This document shows, in pieces, positions 20,083 to 28,370 of a DNA stretch of 64,000 bases. The translations under genes and the position numbers were made by a program. Positions within the stretch are counted from its first letter, which is position 1, and each line of letters begins with the position of its first letter. Source of the stretch: Streptococcus hyointestinalis (lineage in GTDB: Bacteria; Bacillota; Bacilli; Lactobacillales; Streptococcaceae); the NCBI RefSeq assembly GCF_900459405.1, contig NZ_UHFN01000007.1:558001-622000 (forward strand), read 5' to 3'. The notes beneath the pieces were generated by a model. The model saw only the letters and a program-made list of their open reading frames with translations, was not told the DNA's origin and made no database searches.

Positions 20083-20268
20083 ATGAACGAATTTGAAGCA
20101 TTTAAAAAGACTTTGTCGCAAGAGAGCCTAACAGACATCTATAATGAAACCAAAACAGAAGTGACAGAGGATTATTTGGAAGGGACAGAAGCCTTTTCAG
20201 TGGCTCTAGCTACGCAAATGGCGGTCAATCTGGTCGAAAAATACCATGAATGGCTAAAGGAAAAATAA
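20083..20268 (+). CDS. Small conserved-type hypothetical protein
   Basis: A 61-residue acidic protein (MNEFEAFKKTLSQESL...) with no signal peptide or membrane segment; it looks wholly helical. The start at 20083 has TAAGGAAA seven bases upstream, while the ATG at 20077 lies too close. I do not recognise a family. It stands alone between rplA and pyrH and may be a small cytosolic protein of the streptococcal core. Confidence 0.6.
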   Translation: MNEFEAFKKTLSQESLTDIYNETKTEVTEDYLEGTEAFSVALATQMAVNLVEKYHEWLKEK

Positions 20269-20370
20269 GCTGCTTGTCTGCCACTAGGATTGTCAAAAAA
20301 TCCTGCCTAGGCACTAGGAGAATAATGCAAAATATGATAAAATAGATAGGATAAAACAAGGAGAATTAAA

Positions 20371-21105
20371 ATGGTTGAACCGAAATATCATCGTATTTTG
20401 ATTAAATTGTCTGGTGAGGCATTGGCTGGTGACAAGGGTGTTGGTATTGATTTGCCGACTGTTCAGGCTATTGCAAAGGAAATCGCAGATGTACATCAGT
20501 CTGGTGTGCAAATTGCGCTTGTTATTGGTGGGGGCAATCTCTGGCGTGGTGAGCCAGCGGCTGCTGCTGGGATGGAGCGTGTCCAAGCGGACTATACTGG
20601 TATGCTAGGTACTGTGATGAACGCTCTTGTCATGGCAGATAGCTTGCAGCAATGTGGTGTAGATACACGTGTACAAACTGCTATTCCGATGCAAAATGTG
20701 GCTGAGCCGTATATCCGTGGGCGTGCGCTTCGTCACTTGGAAAAAGGACGTATCGTCATCTTTGGTGCTGGTATTGGTTCCCCTTATTTTTCAACGGATA
20801 CAACGGCTGCGCTTCGTGCGGCTGAGATTGAAGCGGAAGCTATTCTAATGGCTAAAAACGGTGTGGACGGTGTCTACAATGCCGATCCTAAGAAAGATGC
20901 CAATGCAATCAAGTTTGACGAGTTGACACACGTTGAAGTCATCAAGCGTGGTCTCAAGATCATGGACGCTACCGCATCAACCCTATCTATGGACAATGAT
21001 ATTGACCTTGTCGTCTTTAACATGAATGAAACTGGCAATATCAAGCGTGTTGTCTTTGGTGAGCAAATCGGGACAACTGTATCAAATAAAGTATCTGAGG
21101 AGTAA
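20371..21105 (+). CDS. pyrH: UMP kinase
   Basis: Phosphorylates UMP to UDP for pyrimidine nucleotide supply; the bacterial enzyme belongs to the amino acid kinase family. It has 244 residues, with [12 protein letters not shown] at the N-terminus, [24 protein letters not shown] core ([13 protein letters not shown]) and [13 protein letters not shown] near the ATP site. RBS AAGGAG precedes the ATG. It is followed after nine bases by frr, the usual bacterial order. Confidence 0.98.
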   Translation: MVEPKYHRILIKLSGEALAGDKGVGIDLPTVQAIAKEIADVHQSGVQIALVIGGGNLWRGEPAAAAGMERVQADYTGMLGTVMNALVMADSLQQCGVDTRVQTAIPMQNVAEPYIRGRALRHLEKGRIVIFGAGIGSPYFSTDTTAALRAAEIEAEAILMAKNGVDGVYNADPKKDANAIKFDELTHVEVIKRGLKIMDATASTLSMDNDIDLVVFNMNETGNIKRVVFGEQIGTTVSNKVSEE

Positions 21106-21114
21106 AAGAGTATT

Positions 21115-21672
21115 ATGGCAAACCCTATTATTGATAAAGCAAATGAGCGCTTTGAGCAGTCGCACCACTCGCTTGCTCGTGAGTTCGCAAGCATTCGTGC
21201 AGGACGTGCAAACGCATCACTACTTGACCGTATCGAAGTGGAGTACTACGGTGCTCCAACACCGCTTAACCAGCTAGCGTCTATCACTGTACCAGAAGCA
21301 CGTGTTCTTTTGATTTCGCCGTTTGATAAAGGTTCTATCAAGGACATTGAGCGTGCTATCAATGAGTCTGACCTTGGTATCAACCCAGCCAATGATGGCT
21401 CTGTCATCCGCTTGGTTATCCCAGCATTGACTGAGGAAACACGTAAAGAGCTTGCTAAAGACGTGAAAAAAGTTGGTGAAAATGCTAAGATTGCTATCCG
21501 CAACATCCGCCGTGATGCTATGGATGAGGCTAAAAAGCAAGAAAAAGCCAAAGAAATCACAGAAGATGAACTCAAAGTGCTTGAAAAAGACATCCAAGCA
21601 GCTACAGACGCTGCTGTCAAGCACATTGACCAAATGACAGCCAATAAAGAAAAAGAACTCCTAGAAGTTTAA
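21115..21672 (+). CDS. frr: Ribosome recycling factor
   Basis: Splits post-termination ribosomes together with EF-G. It has 185 residues and shows the family motifs [35 protein letters not shown], the central [14 protein letters not shown] and the helical C-terminus [16 protein letters not shown]. It forms an operon with pyrH and closes with a hairpin at 21681-21712. Confidence 0.99.
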   Translation: MANPIIDKANERFEQSHHSLAREFASIRAGRANASLLDRIEVEYYGAPTPLNQLASITVPEARVLLISPFDKGSIKDIERAINESDLGINPANDGSVIRLVIPALTEETRKELAKDVKKVGENAKIAIRNIRRDAMDEAKKQEKAKEITEDELKVLEKDIQAATDAAVKHIDQMTANKEKELLEV

Positions 21673-21680
21673 TCAGACAG

Positions 21681-21712
21681 AACTCAGCTGGCTTGGCTAG
21701 CTGAGTTTGTTT
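21681..21712 (+). terminator. pyrH-frr terminator
   Basis: AACTCAGCT paired with AGCTGAGTT (21681-21689 with 21699-21707), followed by TTGTTTG. The T run is weak. Confidence 0.6.
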
Positions 21713-21736
21713 GCCAAAAGAAGCATGAGATAAGAT

Positions 21737-22603
21737 ATGAATACACATTTAGCAACAATGGTCACAGGGCTTGTGACCGATGAAAATACGGACTATTACT
21801 TTGTCCAAAAAGACGGTGTGACCTTTGCCCTTGCAAAGCAAGAAGGTGCACACAAGCTTGGGGACATGGTCGAGGGCTTTGTCTACACAGACAAACATCA
21901 GAAAAAGCGCATGACGACTACCAAGCAAGAGGCAAGTCTAACCAGCTACGGCTGGGGTGTGGTGACTGAGGTGCGCCGTGACTTGGGCGTTTTTGTCGAT
22001 ACGGGGCTGCCAGACAAGGAAGTGGCGATGTCGCTAGACGTCCTCCCAGACCTCAAAGACCTGTGGCCTAAGAAAGGCGATAAGCTCTATGTCCGCTATG
22101 AGCTGGACAAAAAAGAGCGTATGTGGGCACTTCCAGCCAGTCCAGAGGTCTTTCAAAAGCTGGCACGTCCTGCCTATGATAATATGCAAAATCAAACCTG
22201 GCCTGCCATTGTCTATCGTCTCAAGCTGTCTGGGACCTTTGTCTATCTGCCTGAAAACAACATGCTGGGCTTCATTCACCCAAGTGAGCGCTATGCTGAG
22301 CCACGTCTCGGTCAAGTGCTAGAGGCTCGGGTCATTGGTTTTCGTGCGGTGGATAGGACGCTCAATCTCTCTATCAAACCACGCTCCTATGAGATGTTGG
22401 AAAATGATGCGCAGATGATTTTGACCTATCTAAAGGCAAATGGTGGTTTTATGACCTTAAACGACAAGTCCTCACCCGCTGACATCAAGGCAACCTTTGG
22501 TATCTCCAAAGGGCAGTTCAAAAAAGCCCTTGGTGGTCTCATGAAAGCTGGCAAAATCAAGCAAGACCAGTTCGGCGTGGACTTGATTGAAACAGACGAC
22601 TAA
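21737..22603 (+). CDS. cvfB: CvfB-family S1 RNA-binding protein
   Basis: A 288-residue RNA-binding protein of the CvfB/YitL family, linked to control of virulence factor expression in staphylococci and to RNA binding in streptococci. S1-like beta-barrels are seen around residues 8-60, 70-135 (YGWGVVTEVRRDLGVFVD) and 150-215 (LGQVLEARVIGFRAVDRTLNLS), followed by a C-terminal winged helix (LTYLKANGGFM, GISKGQFKKALGGLMKAGKI). A small gene follows after 15 bases. Confidence 0.85.
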   Translation: MNTHLATMVTGLVTDENTDYYFVQKDGVTFALAKQEGAHKLGDMVEGFVYTDKHQKKRMTTTKQEASLTSYGWGVVTEVRRDLGVFVDTGLPDKEVAMSLDVLPDLKDLWPKKGDKLYVRYELDKKERMWALPASPEVFQKLARPAYDNMQNQTWPAIVYRLKLSGTFVYLPENNMLGFIHPSERYAEPRLGQVLEARVIGFRAVDRTLNLSIKPRSYEMLENDAQMILTYLKANGGFMTLNDKSSPADIKATFGISKGQFKKALGGLMKAGKIKQDQFGVDLIETDD

Positions 22604-22618
22604 GAGGAGAGGCTAGAT

Positions 22619-22831
22619 ATGTCTGACAAAGAAGCTAGTTATGAAGTTATACTTGAAGGTGCCATCTCGGCAAATTCTGGTAATCTGACAGTAGAGGAAT
22701 TTGCAGATAAGTTTATTGACTTTATCAAGGCTAACAATTGGTCTTTTGGTGGTGGTATGAACCAAGTCGTCGACGGTTATTATGTTGATGACGATTTAAA
22801 TCCCATAAAGTCCATTGACGATAAAGACTAA
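22619..22831 (+). CDS. Small acidic protein, possibly YggL-like
   Basis: A 70-residue acidic protein with RBS AGGAGAGG eleven bases upstream, following cvfB closely. The middle part (FADKFIDFIKANNWSFGGGMNQVVDGYYV) resembles the C-terminal part of YggL, a small 50S ribosome-associated protein, but the N-terminal half of that family is missing. The likeness is weak, and hypothetical protein is the safe reading. Confidence 0.5.
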   Translation: MSDKEASYEVILEGAISANSGNLTVEEFADKFIDFIKANNWSFGGGMNQVVDGYYVDDDLNPIKSIDDKD

Positions 22832-22840
22832 TTTGTTTAA

Positions 22841-22877
22841 AAAGGATGTTTAGAGTTTCTTCTAAGCGTCTTTTTTG
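22841..22877 (+). terminator. Terminator after the cvfB pair
   Basis: A 14-pair stem with three G-T wobbles (22841-22854 with 22861-22874), loop GTTTCT, ending in a T run. Confidence 0.75.
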
Positions 22878-22913
22878 TTACAATAAAAGTCAACTTTTAG
22901 AAAGGAGTGCGGC

Positions 22914-23129
22914 ATGCGAAAATCATTTTACACTTGGCTGATGACCGAGAGAAATCCAAAGTCAAACAGTCCCAAGGCGAGATTGGCGGACTTGGTCTTT
23001 GAGGAGACGACTTTTCCAAAGCACAGTTCAGACTTTGAGACCATCAGCCGTTATCTGGAAGATGAGGCGAGTTTTTCCTTTAACTTAGGCGATTTTGACC
23101 AGATTTGGGAGGAGTATCTGGCGCATTAG
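22914..23129 (+). CDS. YozE family protein (UPF0346)
   Basis: A 71-residue protein of the YozE/UPF0346 family. [22 protein letters not shown] and [18 protein letters not shown] are close to the standard family sequence. It folds as a small helical bundle; its function is unknown. A GAAAGGAG ribosome site lies upstream. It ends 14 bases before the interrupted gene at 23144. Confidence 0.9.
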   Translation: MRKSFYTWLMTERNPKSNSPKARLADLVFEETTFPKHSSDFETISRYLEDEASFSFNLGDFDQIWEEYLAH

Positions 23130-23571
23130 GAGGTTCTATTAGGATGAGTAGGAGTGAGGAGTATTATGACAAGGTGTTAAGCACTTTGGGAGAGTGTTTG
23201 CACAAGGATGAGGTTATTTTGGCGAAGTCACCTGTTGGATGCAAGGGCTCTTTTTACGTGGCTGTTTTTCGGGATAAATATTACTACAAGGTGCTGCGCT
23301 TTAGCGACCACAAGGCAGCTGTCCCTTATCTGGCTATTCCAACGATTGACTACACGGTATCACGGTCGGTTTTACGAGCTCGCATTGAAAAAGCTTTGAA
23401 CGAGCCGTGGGTACGCTTTACTTTTGAGTCCTTTTATGCGCTCAAGGTGATTGAAAAATGGGCAGAACATCGTGTGTCTATCTTTTATGAGAGGGCTTAT
23501 AAACAAAAGAAATATCACAAACACTCATTTTATCTAATAGAAGATTACGCTCTTGAAGGAAAGCGCATTTA

Positions 23572-24464
23572 TAGTTTGTTAGTTTCTATATAGTATGTGT
23601 TATACTATACTTATGAAAAGTTACGGAATAGATTTTAGAAAACGAGTTATTAATTATGTAGAGGCTGGTCATTCCAAAAAAGAAACGTGTCAGTTATTTG
23701 GAATTAGCACTAATACACTGTATCTGTGGGAGAAACAACTCAAAGAACTAGGTCATTTGGAGCGCCAAAAAAGAAAACCAAGCCCTCGCAAATTGCCATT
23801 GGATAAGTTAGAAGCCTATGTCAAGGAACATCCAGATGCTTTCTTAAGGGAAATTGCAGAGCATTTTGACTGTAGTATTCCCTCAGTTTGGGCTGCCTTA
23901 AAAAACTGAACATCACTTTAAAAAAAGACCACAACCTATAAAGAACAAGATAGCGAAAAGGTGAGACGCTATCTTGATGTTTTAGCCTGCTTTCCAAACA
24001 CCCCTATTGTTTATATTGATGAGACTGGCATTGATACTTATCTTTATCGTCACAAAGCTAGAGCACCTCGAGGGGAGAAAGTATACGACAAGGTAAGTGG
24101 ACGCAGATTCGAAAGAATTTCGGTAGTAGCTGGTCAAATTGGTTCTAAAATTATAGCCCCCTTGCTTTATCATGGAACGATGACAGCGGAATTATTTATC
24201 AAGTGGTATCAGGAGCAGCTATTGCCATCCTTGATAGAACCCCATGTCATCATTATGGATAATGCAGCTTTTCACCCCAAGAAACAACTAGATGAGCTTG
24301 CAGTGGCTAAGGGACACTATTTTCTTCCGCTTCCACCTTATTCCCCTGAACTCAATCCCATCGAACAGTTTTGGGCTACTCTAAAAAGAAAGGTGACTGA
24401 ATTGTTAAGAACAGGTCGTTCTGTTCAGTCTGCTTTGGAATACTATTTTAAAACTAAATAACTA
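23572..24464 (+). mobile_element. IS630-family insertion sequence
   Basis: The element is 893 bp and is flanked by a duplicated TA (23570-23571 and 24465-24466), the family's target. The ends are imperfect inverted repeats: TAGTTTGTTAGTTTCTA on the left and the complement of TAGTTATTTAGTTTTAA on the right. It contains a transposase in two parts. Confidence 0.9.
23613..24461 (+). pseudogene. IS630-family transposase in two ORFs
   Basis: The first part (23613-23909) encodes the helix-turn-helix DNA-binding domain (KKETCQLFGISTNTLYLWEKQL). The second (about 23922-24461) encodes the DDE domain with D in YIDETGIDT, D in IIMDNAAFHP and E in SPELNPIEQFW. Both are in the same frame but are separated by TGA (23907-23909) and TAA (23919-23921). 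Around the break are two A runs. The first (A AAA AAC, in phase) is a classical -1 slippery heptamer, leading into ALKKLNITLKK as in related elements, and the second would need a +1 step. One-base losses in the A runs are an equally good explanation, so activity is uncertain. Confidence 0.75.
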
Positions 24465-25164
24465 TATCTGAGTGAACATGTCTCAAAAGAATTACGCCGT
24501 CTCTTGGCGACAGGGATGCTCAATATTAGACGAGGTCTCTCCAGTCAAGATGCCCCTCTTTATATGACTCCCCTATCGACTGTTTTTAGTCACTATTTTG
24601 ACCGTGAGTATGGGCTGATGTGGAAAGAAAAAGAACGGCAGATTAGCTGGCAATTACCAAACAGCGACTCCTTTGAAGCGAGAAAAAGACGCCCCAAAGA
24701 AGATGTAAAAGTAGCCTATCAGGTTGACGTGAGTCAGCTCTATCCCACATCATCAGAACCTTACTATCCGACCTACCTCTATCAAGCAGCTGCACTACCT
24801 TTTTGGCGACGCCTTTGGCAAAAGATTTGTCAGATATTTAATAAAAAGAAGCAAGTGGCAGAAGAACAAGCGCCATTGGAAAAAACAGAAGCGCAGGCAG
24901 TAACAGCTCCTCAAGATAAAGAAAAAAGAGAACAAAAGCTATCACCAGATGATGTGCTACTTGCTGAGAAAAAACGGCTCGAAAAGTACAAGAAAAGCAC
25001 GCACTCGCTAAAGGATAAAGCTATTAAAAAACGGCATATGATAGGTATAGAAACAACTATGTCTGCTCAGTCCCTTGAAAAGCTCCAAGCCCTAAGAGAT
25101 AGTCTAGCCAAAGAAGATGAAAACTGCTAAGCCGTGGTTTTCAAGCACCAAATGGCTGATAAAA

Positions 25165-25173
25165 TGGTATAAT
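25165..25173 (+). promoter_or_regulatory. phoH promoter, extended -10
   Basis: TGGTATAAT at 25165-25173, with no good -35, 31 bases before the phoH start codon. Confidence 0.5.
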
Positions 25174-25204
25174 AAGGTGATACAGAGCAAGGGAGATAAA
25201 GAAT

Positions 25205-26257
25205 TTGCAAGATTACTCAATTGATATTCAACTGGCTCATCCGGATGATATGATGAGTCTCTTTGGAACGAATGAACGGCATTTAAAAGTTATCGAAAAG
25301 GCGCTAAATGTGACTATTCACGCTCGGGTGGAGCGTGTGCAGGTGATTGGTGAGGAGTCAGCTGTTGAAGTGGCGAGACTAGTCATCAATGCCCTCCTTG
25401 TCCTTGTTGGGCGTGGCATGCTGGTCAATACCTCTGACGTGGTCACTGCGCTCAACATGGCGCAAAATGGTACTATTGACAAGTTTGTAGCCCTCTATGA
25501 GGAAGAAATCATCAAGGACAACTACGGCAAGCCCATCCGTGTCAAGACACTGGGGCAAAAGGTCTATGTCGATAGTGTCAAAAAGCACGACATCGTCTTT
25601 GGGATTGGACCAGCTGGTACTGGTAAGACCTTTCTAGCGGTGACTTTGGCTGTGACAGCGCTCAAGCGTGGTCAAGTCAAGCGTATCATCCTCACCCGTC
25701 CCGCAGTTGAAGCGGGCGAGAGCCTTGGTTTTCTGCCAGGGGACTTAAAAGAAAAGGTCGACCCTTATCTGCGTCCTGTTTATGACGCTCTCTATCAGAT
25801 TTTAGGCAAAGAGCAGACCACACGGCTCATGGAGCGTGAGATTATCGAGATTGCACCGCTTGCTTATATGCGTGGGCGTACACTTGATGACGCCTTTGTC
25901 ATCCTCGATGAAGCGCAAAATACCACCATCATGCAGATGAAGATGTTTCTGACTCGTCTTGGCTTTAACTCCAAGATGATTGTCAATGGCGATACCAGCC
26001 AGATTGACCTGCCAAGAAATGTCAAGTCTGGTTTGATTGACGCAACGCAGAAGCTGAAAAATATCGAGCAGATTGACTTTATCTATCTGTCTGCTAAGGA
26101 CGTGGTGCGCCACCCAGTGGTCGCTGAAATCATCACCGCCTACGAGGAAGATACCGAAAGACCCGACATGCCTAAGGAAAGTCAGAAAGAGGAAACGGCA
26201 TCTGGTCTCACCAGCTATGAAGTGATTGATGAGCTGCCAACTTCTGATGAGAGCTGA
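25205..26257 (+). CDS. phoH: PhoH family ATPase
   Basis: Cytosolic P-loop ATPase of the PhoH family, linked to phosphate limitation in E. coli and often placed beside ybeY and RNA metabolism genes. The start is TTG with AAGGGAG upstream. After an N-terminal KH-like region (residues 1-110) come Walker A GPAGTGKT near residue 137 and Walker B in DDAFVILDEAQNT. The C-terminal 30 residues are acidic and variable. Its length of 350 residues is normal. The neighbour ybeY fits the common phoH-ybeY association. Confidence 0.95.
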   Translation: MQDYSIDIQLAHPDDMMSLFGTNERHLKVIEKALNVTIHARVERVQVIGEESAVEVARLVINALLVLVGRGMLVNTSDVVTALNMAQNGTIDKFVALYEEEIIKDNYGKPIRVKTLGQKVYVDSVKKHDIVFGIGPAGTGKTFLAVTLAVTALKRGQVKRIILTRPAVEAGESLGFLPGDLKEKVDPYLRPVYDALYQILGKEQTTRLMEREIIEIAPLAYMRGRTLDDAFVILDEAQNTTIMQMKMFLTRLGFNSKMIVNGDTSQIDLPRNVKSGLIDATQKLKNIEQIDFIYLSAKDVVRHPVVAEIITAYEEDTERPDMPKESQKEETASGLTSYEVIDELPTSDES

Positions 26258-26267
26258 TATTTACCAC

Positions 26268-26294
26268 AAGTCCCTTTAAAAAGGGGCTTTTTTG
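26268..26294 (+). terminator. phoH terminator
   Basis: AAG-CCCTTT paired with AAAGGG-CTT (26268-26290), followed by six T. Confidence 0.75.
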
Positions 26295-26304
26295 GTCTAA
26301 GTAT

Positions 26305-26349
26305 GGTATAATTTAACAGATGATGCAGATGATGCAGATGATGCAGATA
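26305..26349 (+). promoter_or_regulatory. ybeY promoter and 9-base tandem repeats
   Basis: Extended -10 TGGTATAAT at 26304-26312, with the predicted start site near 26319. It is followed at once by three copies of the unit ATGATGCAG (from 26320), in frame with ybeY. Confidence 0.55.
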
Positions 26350-26379
26350 TTACAGAACAGTTGGAATGTGAGAAGAAAG

Positions 26380-26877
26380 ATGTATGTAGAAATGATTGAT
26401 GAGACGGGTCAAGTCTCAGAAGCTATCAAAAAGCAGACGCTGGATTTGCTGCAGTTTGCGGCTGAAAAGACTGGCAAAGAGGATAAGGAAATGGCGGTCA
26501 CCTTTGTAACCAACGAGCGTAGTCATGAGCTCAATCTAGAGTATCGTGATACCGACCGTCCGACAGATGTCATCAGCCTAGAGTACAAGCCAGACGAGGC
26601 TATCACTATCGATGAGGACATGCTGGCAGCTGACCCAGACTTAGCTCTCATGATGTCAGAGTTTGACAGCTATATCGGTGAGCTCTTCATCTCGGTGGAC
26701 AAGGCTCACGAGCAAGCCCGTGACTACGGTCACTCCTTTGAGCGAGAGATGGGATTTTTAGCGGTGCATGGCTTTTTACACATCAATGGCTATGACCACT
26801 ACACCCCAGAGGAAGAAGAAGAAATGTTTACGCTGCAAGAAGAGATTTTGAGCGCCTATGGACTTACAAGACAATAA
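26380..26877 (+). CDS. ybeY: YbeY endoribonuclease, rRNA maturation factor
   Basis: Zinc-dependent endoribonuclease needed for 16S rRNA 3'-end maturation and ribosome quality control. It has 165 residues from the ATG at 26380 ([10 protein letters not shown]), matching the usual streptococcal length. The zinc site [11 protein letters not shown] (HxxxHxxxxxH) is near residue 128, and the preceding [16 protein letters not shown] region ([20 protein letters not shown]) is intact. An in-frame ATG at 26320 would add 20 residues encoded by tandem repeats (MMQMMQMMQ...). The stop overlaps the start of dgkA by 20 bases. Confidence 0.95.
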   Translation: MYVEMIDETGQVSEAIKKQTLDLLQFAAEKTGKEDKEMAVTFVTNERSHELNLEYRDTDRPTDVISLEYKPDEAITIDEDMLAADPDLALMMSEFDSYIGELFISVDKAHEQARDYGHSFEREMGFLAVHGFLHINGYDHYTPEEEEEMFTLQEEILSAYGLTRQ

Positions 26878-27259
26878 CCAAAAAAAGTGGAAAAATCGTG
26901 ATTTACTAACCAGCATGGAGTTCGCCATGACAGGGGTCGTGACGGCTTTTAAGGAAGAGCGCAACATGCGTAAGCACATGGTGTCGGCTGTCCTTGTGAT
27001 TATCGCTGGTTTTATTTTTCAAGTATCGGCTATCGAATGGCTCTTTTTACTGCTTAGTATCTTTTTGGTCGTGACTTTTGAGATTATCAACTCGGCTCTT
27101 GAAAATGTGGTGGACCTAGCTAGTGGCTACCACTTTTCGCTCCTTGCTAAGAACGCCAAGGACATGGCAGCTGGAGCGGTGCTGGTCATTTCAGGCTATG
27201 CTGTTTTAACAGGCTTGATTATCTTTGTGCCAAAGGTGCTAAAGCTCATCTTTAGATAG
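26858..27259 (+). CDS. dgkA: Diacylglycerol/undecaprenol kinase
   Basis: Small integral membrane kinase (133 residues, three membrane helices). In Gram-positive bacteria it phosphorylates undecaprenol to recycle the cell-wall lipid carrier. The conserved segment [17 protein letters not shown] and the following [10 protein letters not shown] are typical of DgkA. The N-terminal amphipathic part is [13 protein letters not shown]. The start lies inside the 3' end of ybeY, so translation is coupled. It is followed by era after 22 bases. Confidence 0.95.
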   Translation: MDLQDNNQKKWKNRDLLTSMEFAMTGVVTAFKEERNMRKHMVSAVLVIIAGFIFQVSAIEWLFLLLSIFLVVTFEIINSALENVVDLASGYHFSLLAKNAKDMAAGAVLVISGYAVLTGLIIFVPKVLKLIFR

Positions 27260-27281
27260 AAAGGACAAAAAACAAGGAACG

Positions 27282-28178
27282 ATGTTTAAGTCAGGTTTTG
27301 TGGCGATTTTGGGTCGCCCAAATGTAGGAAAATCAACCTTTTTGAACCATGTCATGGGGCAAAAGATCGCTATCATGAGCGATAAAGCCCAAACCACTCG
27401 CAATAAAATCATGGGGATCTACACGACAGACAGTGAGCAGATTGTCTTTATCGACACACCAGGGATTCACAAGCCAAAGACGGCGCTTGGGGACTTTATG
27501 GTGGAGTCTGCCTACAGTACACTGCGTGAGGTGGACACGGTGCTATTTATGGTGCCAGCGGACGAGGCTCGTGGTAAGGGTGATGACATGATTATGGAGC
27601 GCTTGAAGCAGGCAAAAGTGCCCGTGATTTTGGTCATCAATAAAATCGACAAGGTGCACCCAGACCAGCTCTTAGAAAAAATCGAGGACTACAGCGCACA
27701 GATGGACTTTCAGGAAATCGTGCCTATCTCAGCCCTGCAGGGCAATAACATCCCTAGACTCCTTGAGATTTTAAAAGATAACCTAGAGGAAGGTTTCCAG
27801 TACTTCCCAGCGGATCAGATCACAGACCACCCAGAGCGCTTTTTGGTGTCTGAGATGATCCGTGAGAAGGTCTTGCTCCTCACTCGTGAGGAAGTGCCTC
27901 ACTCTGTAGCGGTGGTGGTGGATAGCATGAAGCGGGACGAGGAGACCGACAAGGTGCATATCAGAGCCACTATCATGGTCGAGCGTGACAGCCAAAAAGG
28001 TATCATCATCGGTAAAAAAGGCGCTATGCTCAAGAAAATCGGCAGTCTCGCCCGCCGTGACATCGAGCTCATGCTAGGCGATAAGGTCTATCTGGAAACT
28101 TGGGTCAAGGTCAAGAAAAACTGGCGAGACAAAAAACTAGACCTGGCAGACTTTGGTTACAACAAAAAAGAATATTAA
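27282..28178 (+). CDS. era: GTPase Era
   Basis: Essential GTPase that binds the 3' end of 16S rRNA during 30S maturation. It has 298 residues. The GTPase motifs are GRPNVGKST (G1), the QTTRNK region (G2), DTPG (G3) and NKID (G4). The C-terminal KH domain has [25 protein letters not shown] lies immediately upstream. It closes the ybeY-dgkA-era operon. In many streptococci mutM and coaE follow directly; here the pilus island intervenes. Confidence 0.98.
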   Translation: MFKSGFVAILGRPNVGKSTFLNHVMGQKIAIMSDKAQTTRNKIMGIYTTDSEQIVFIDTPGIHKPKTALGDFMVESAYSTLREVDTVLFMVPADEARGKGDDMIMERLKQAKVPVILVINKIDKVHPDQLLEKIEDYSAQMDFQEIVPISALQGNNIPRLLEILKDNLEEGFQYFPADQITDHPERFLVSEMIREKVLLLTREEVPHSVAVVVDSMKRDEETDKVHIRATIMVERDSQKGIIIGKKGAMLKKIGSLARRDIELMLGDKVYLETWVKVKKNWRDKKLDLADFGYNKKEY

Positions 28179-28216
28179 AAAACATTTAATGGCATTTGCC
28201 GTTAAATGTTTTTTTG
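28179..28216 (+). terminator. era operon terminator
   Basis: A 16-pair stem (28179-28194 with 28197-28212, one G-T pair) with a two-base loop, then T run. Confidence 0.85.
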
Positions 28217-28370
28217 TGCCCAAAACCCTTGATATGACAGCAAAATGAAAAAATAATAACAATAAAATTAAAAAAACATTGTATAATCATTGGACAAAAA
28301 TGACAAAATAATATAAACTATCAGTAAATTAAAAAAATAAAGCGTTTACTAAAACGAAAACGGAGGCTAT
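28217..28370 (+). promoter_or_regulatory. AT-rich leader of the pilus operon
   Basis: About 155 very AT-rich bases without a gene. TATAAT at 28282-28287 is a perfect -10 with no good -35. TTGGAC (28290-28295) with TAAACT 18 bases on is a second possibility. A cre-like sequence covers the region around AGCGTTTACT (28340-28349, two mismatches). RBS CGGAGG precedes the first gene. No regulator gene of the RofA/Nra type is seen in the window. Confidence 0.4.

Larger units (their letters stand above)
23144..25130 (+). pseudogene. 363-codon gene of unknown function, split by an IS630-family insertion
   Basis: The 5' part is 23144-23571 (MSRSEEYYDK..., RBS AGGAGG upstream), the 3' part 24467-25130. 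Removing the IS and one copy of the TA joins GAAGGAAAGCGCATT-TA to TCTGAG in frame, giving ...LEGKRIYLSEHVSKELRRLL... over 364 codons including stop. The predicted protein is soluble: an alpha/beta N-terminal part (SPVGCKGSFYVAVFRDKYYYKVLRF), a proline-containing middle, and a lysine- and glutamate-rich C-terminus. I do not recognise the family. A TTG start at 24504 could in principle make the C-terminal fragment alone. It sits between yozE and phoH, so it may belong to the local core gene order. Confidence 0.75.
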
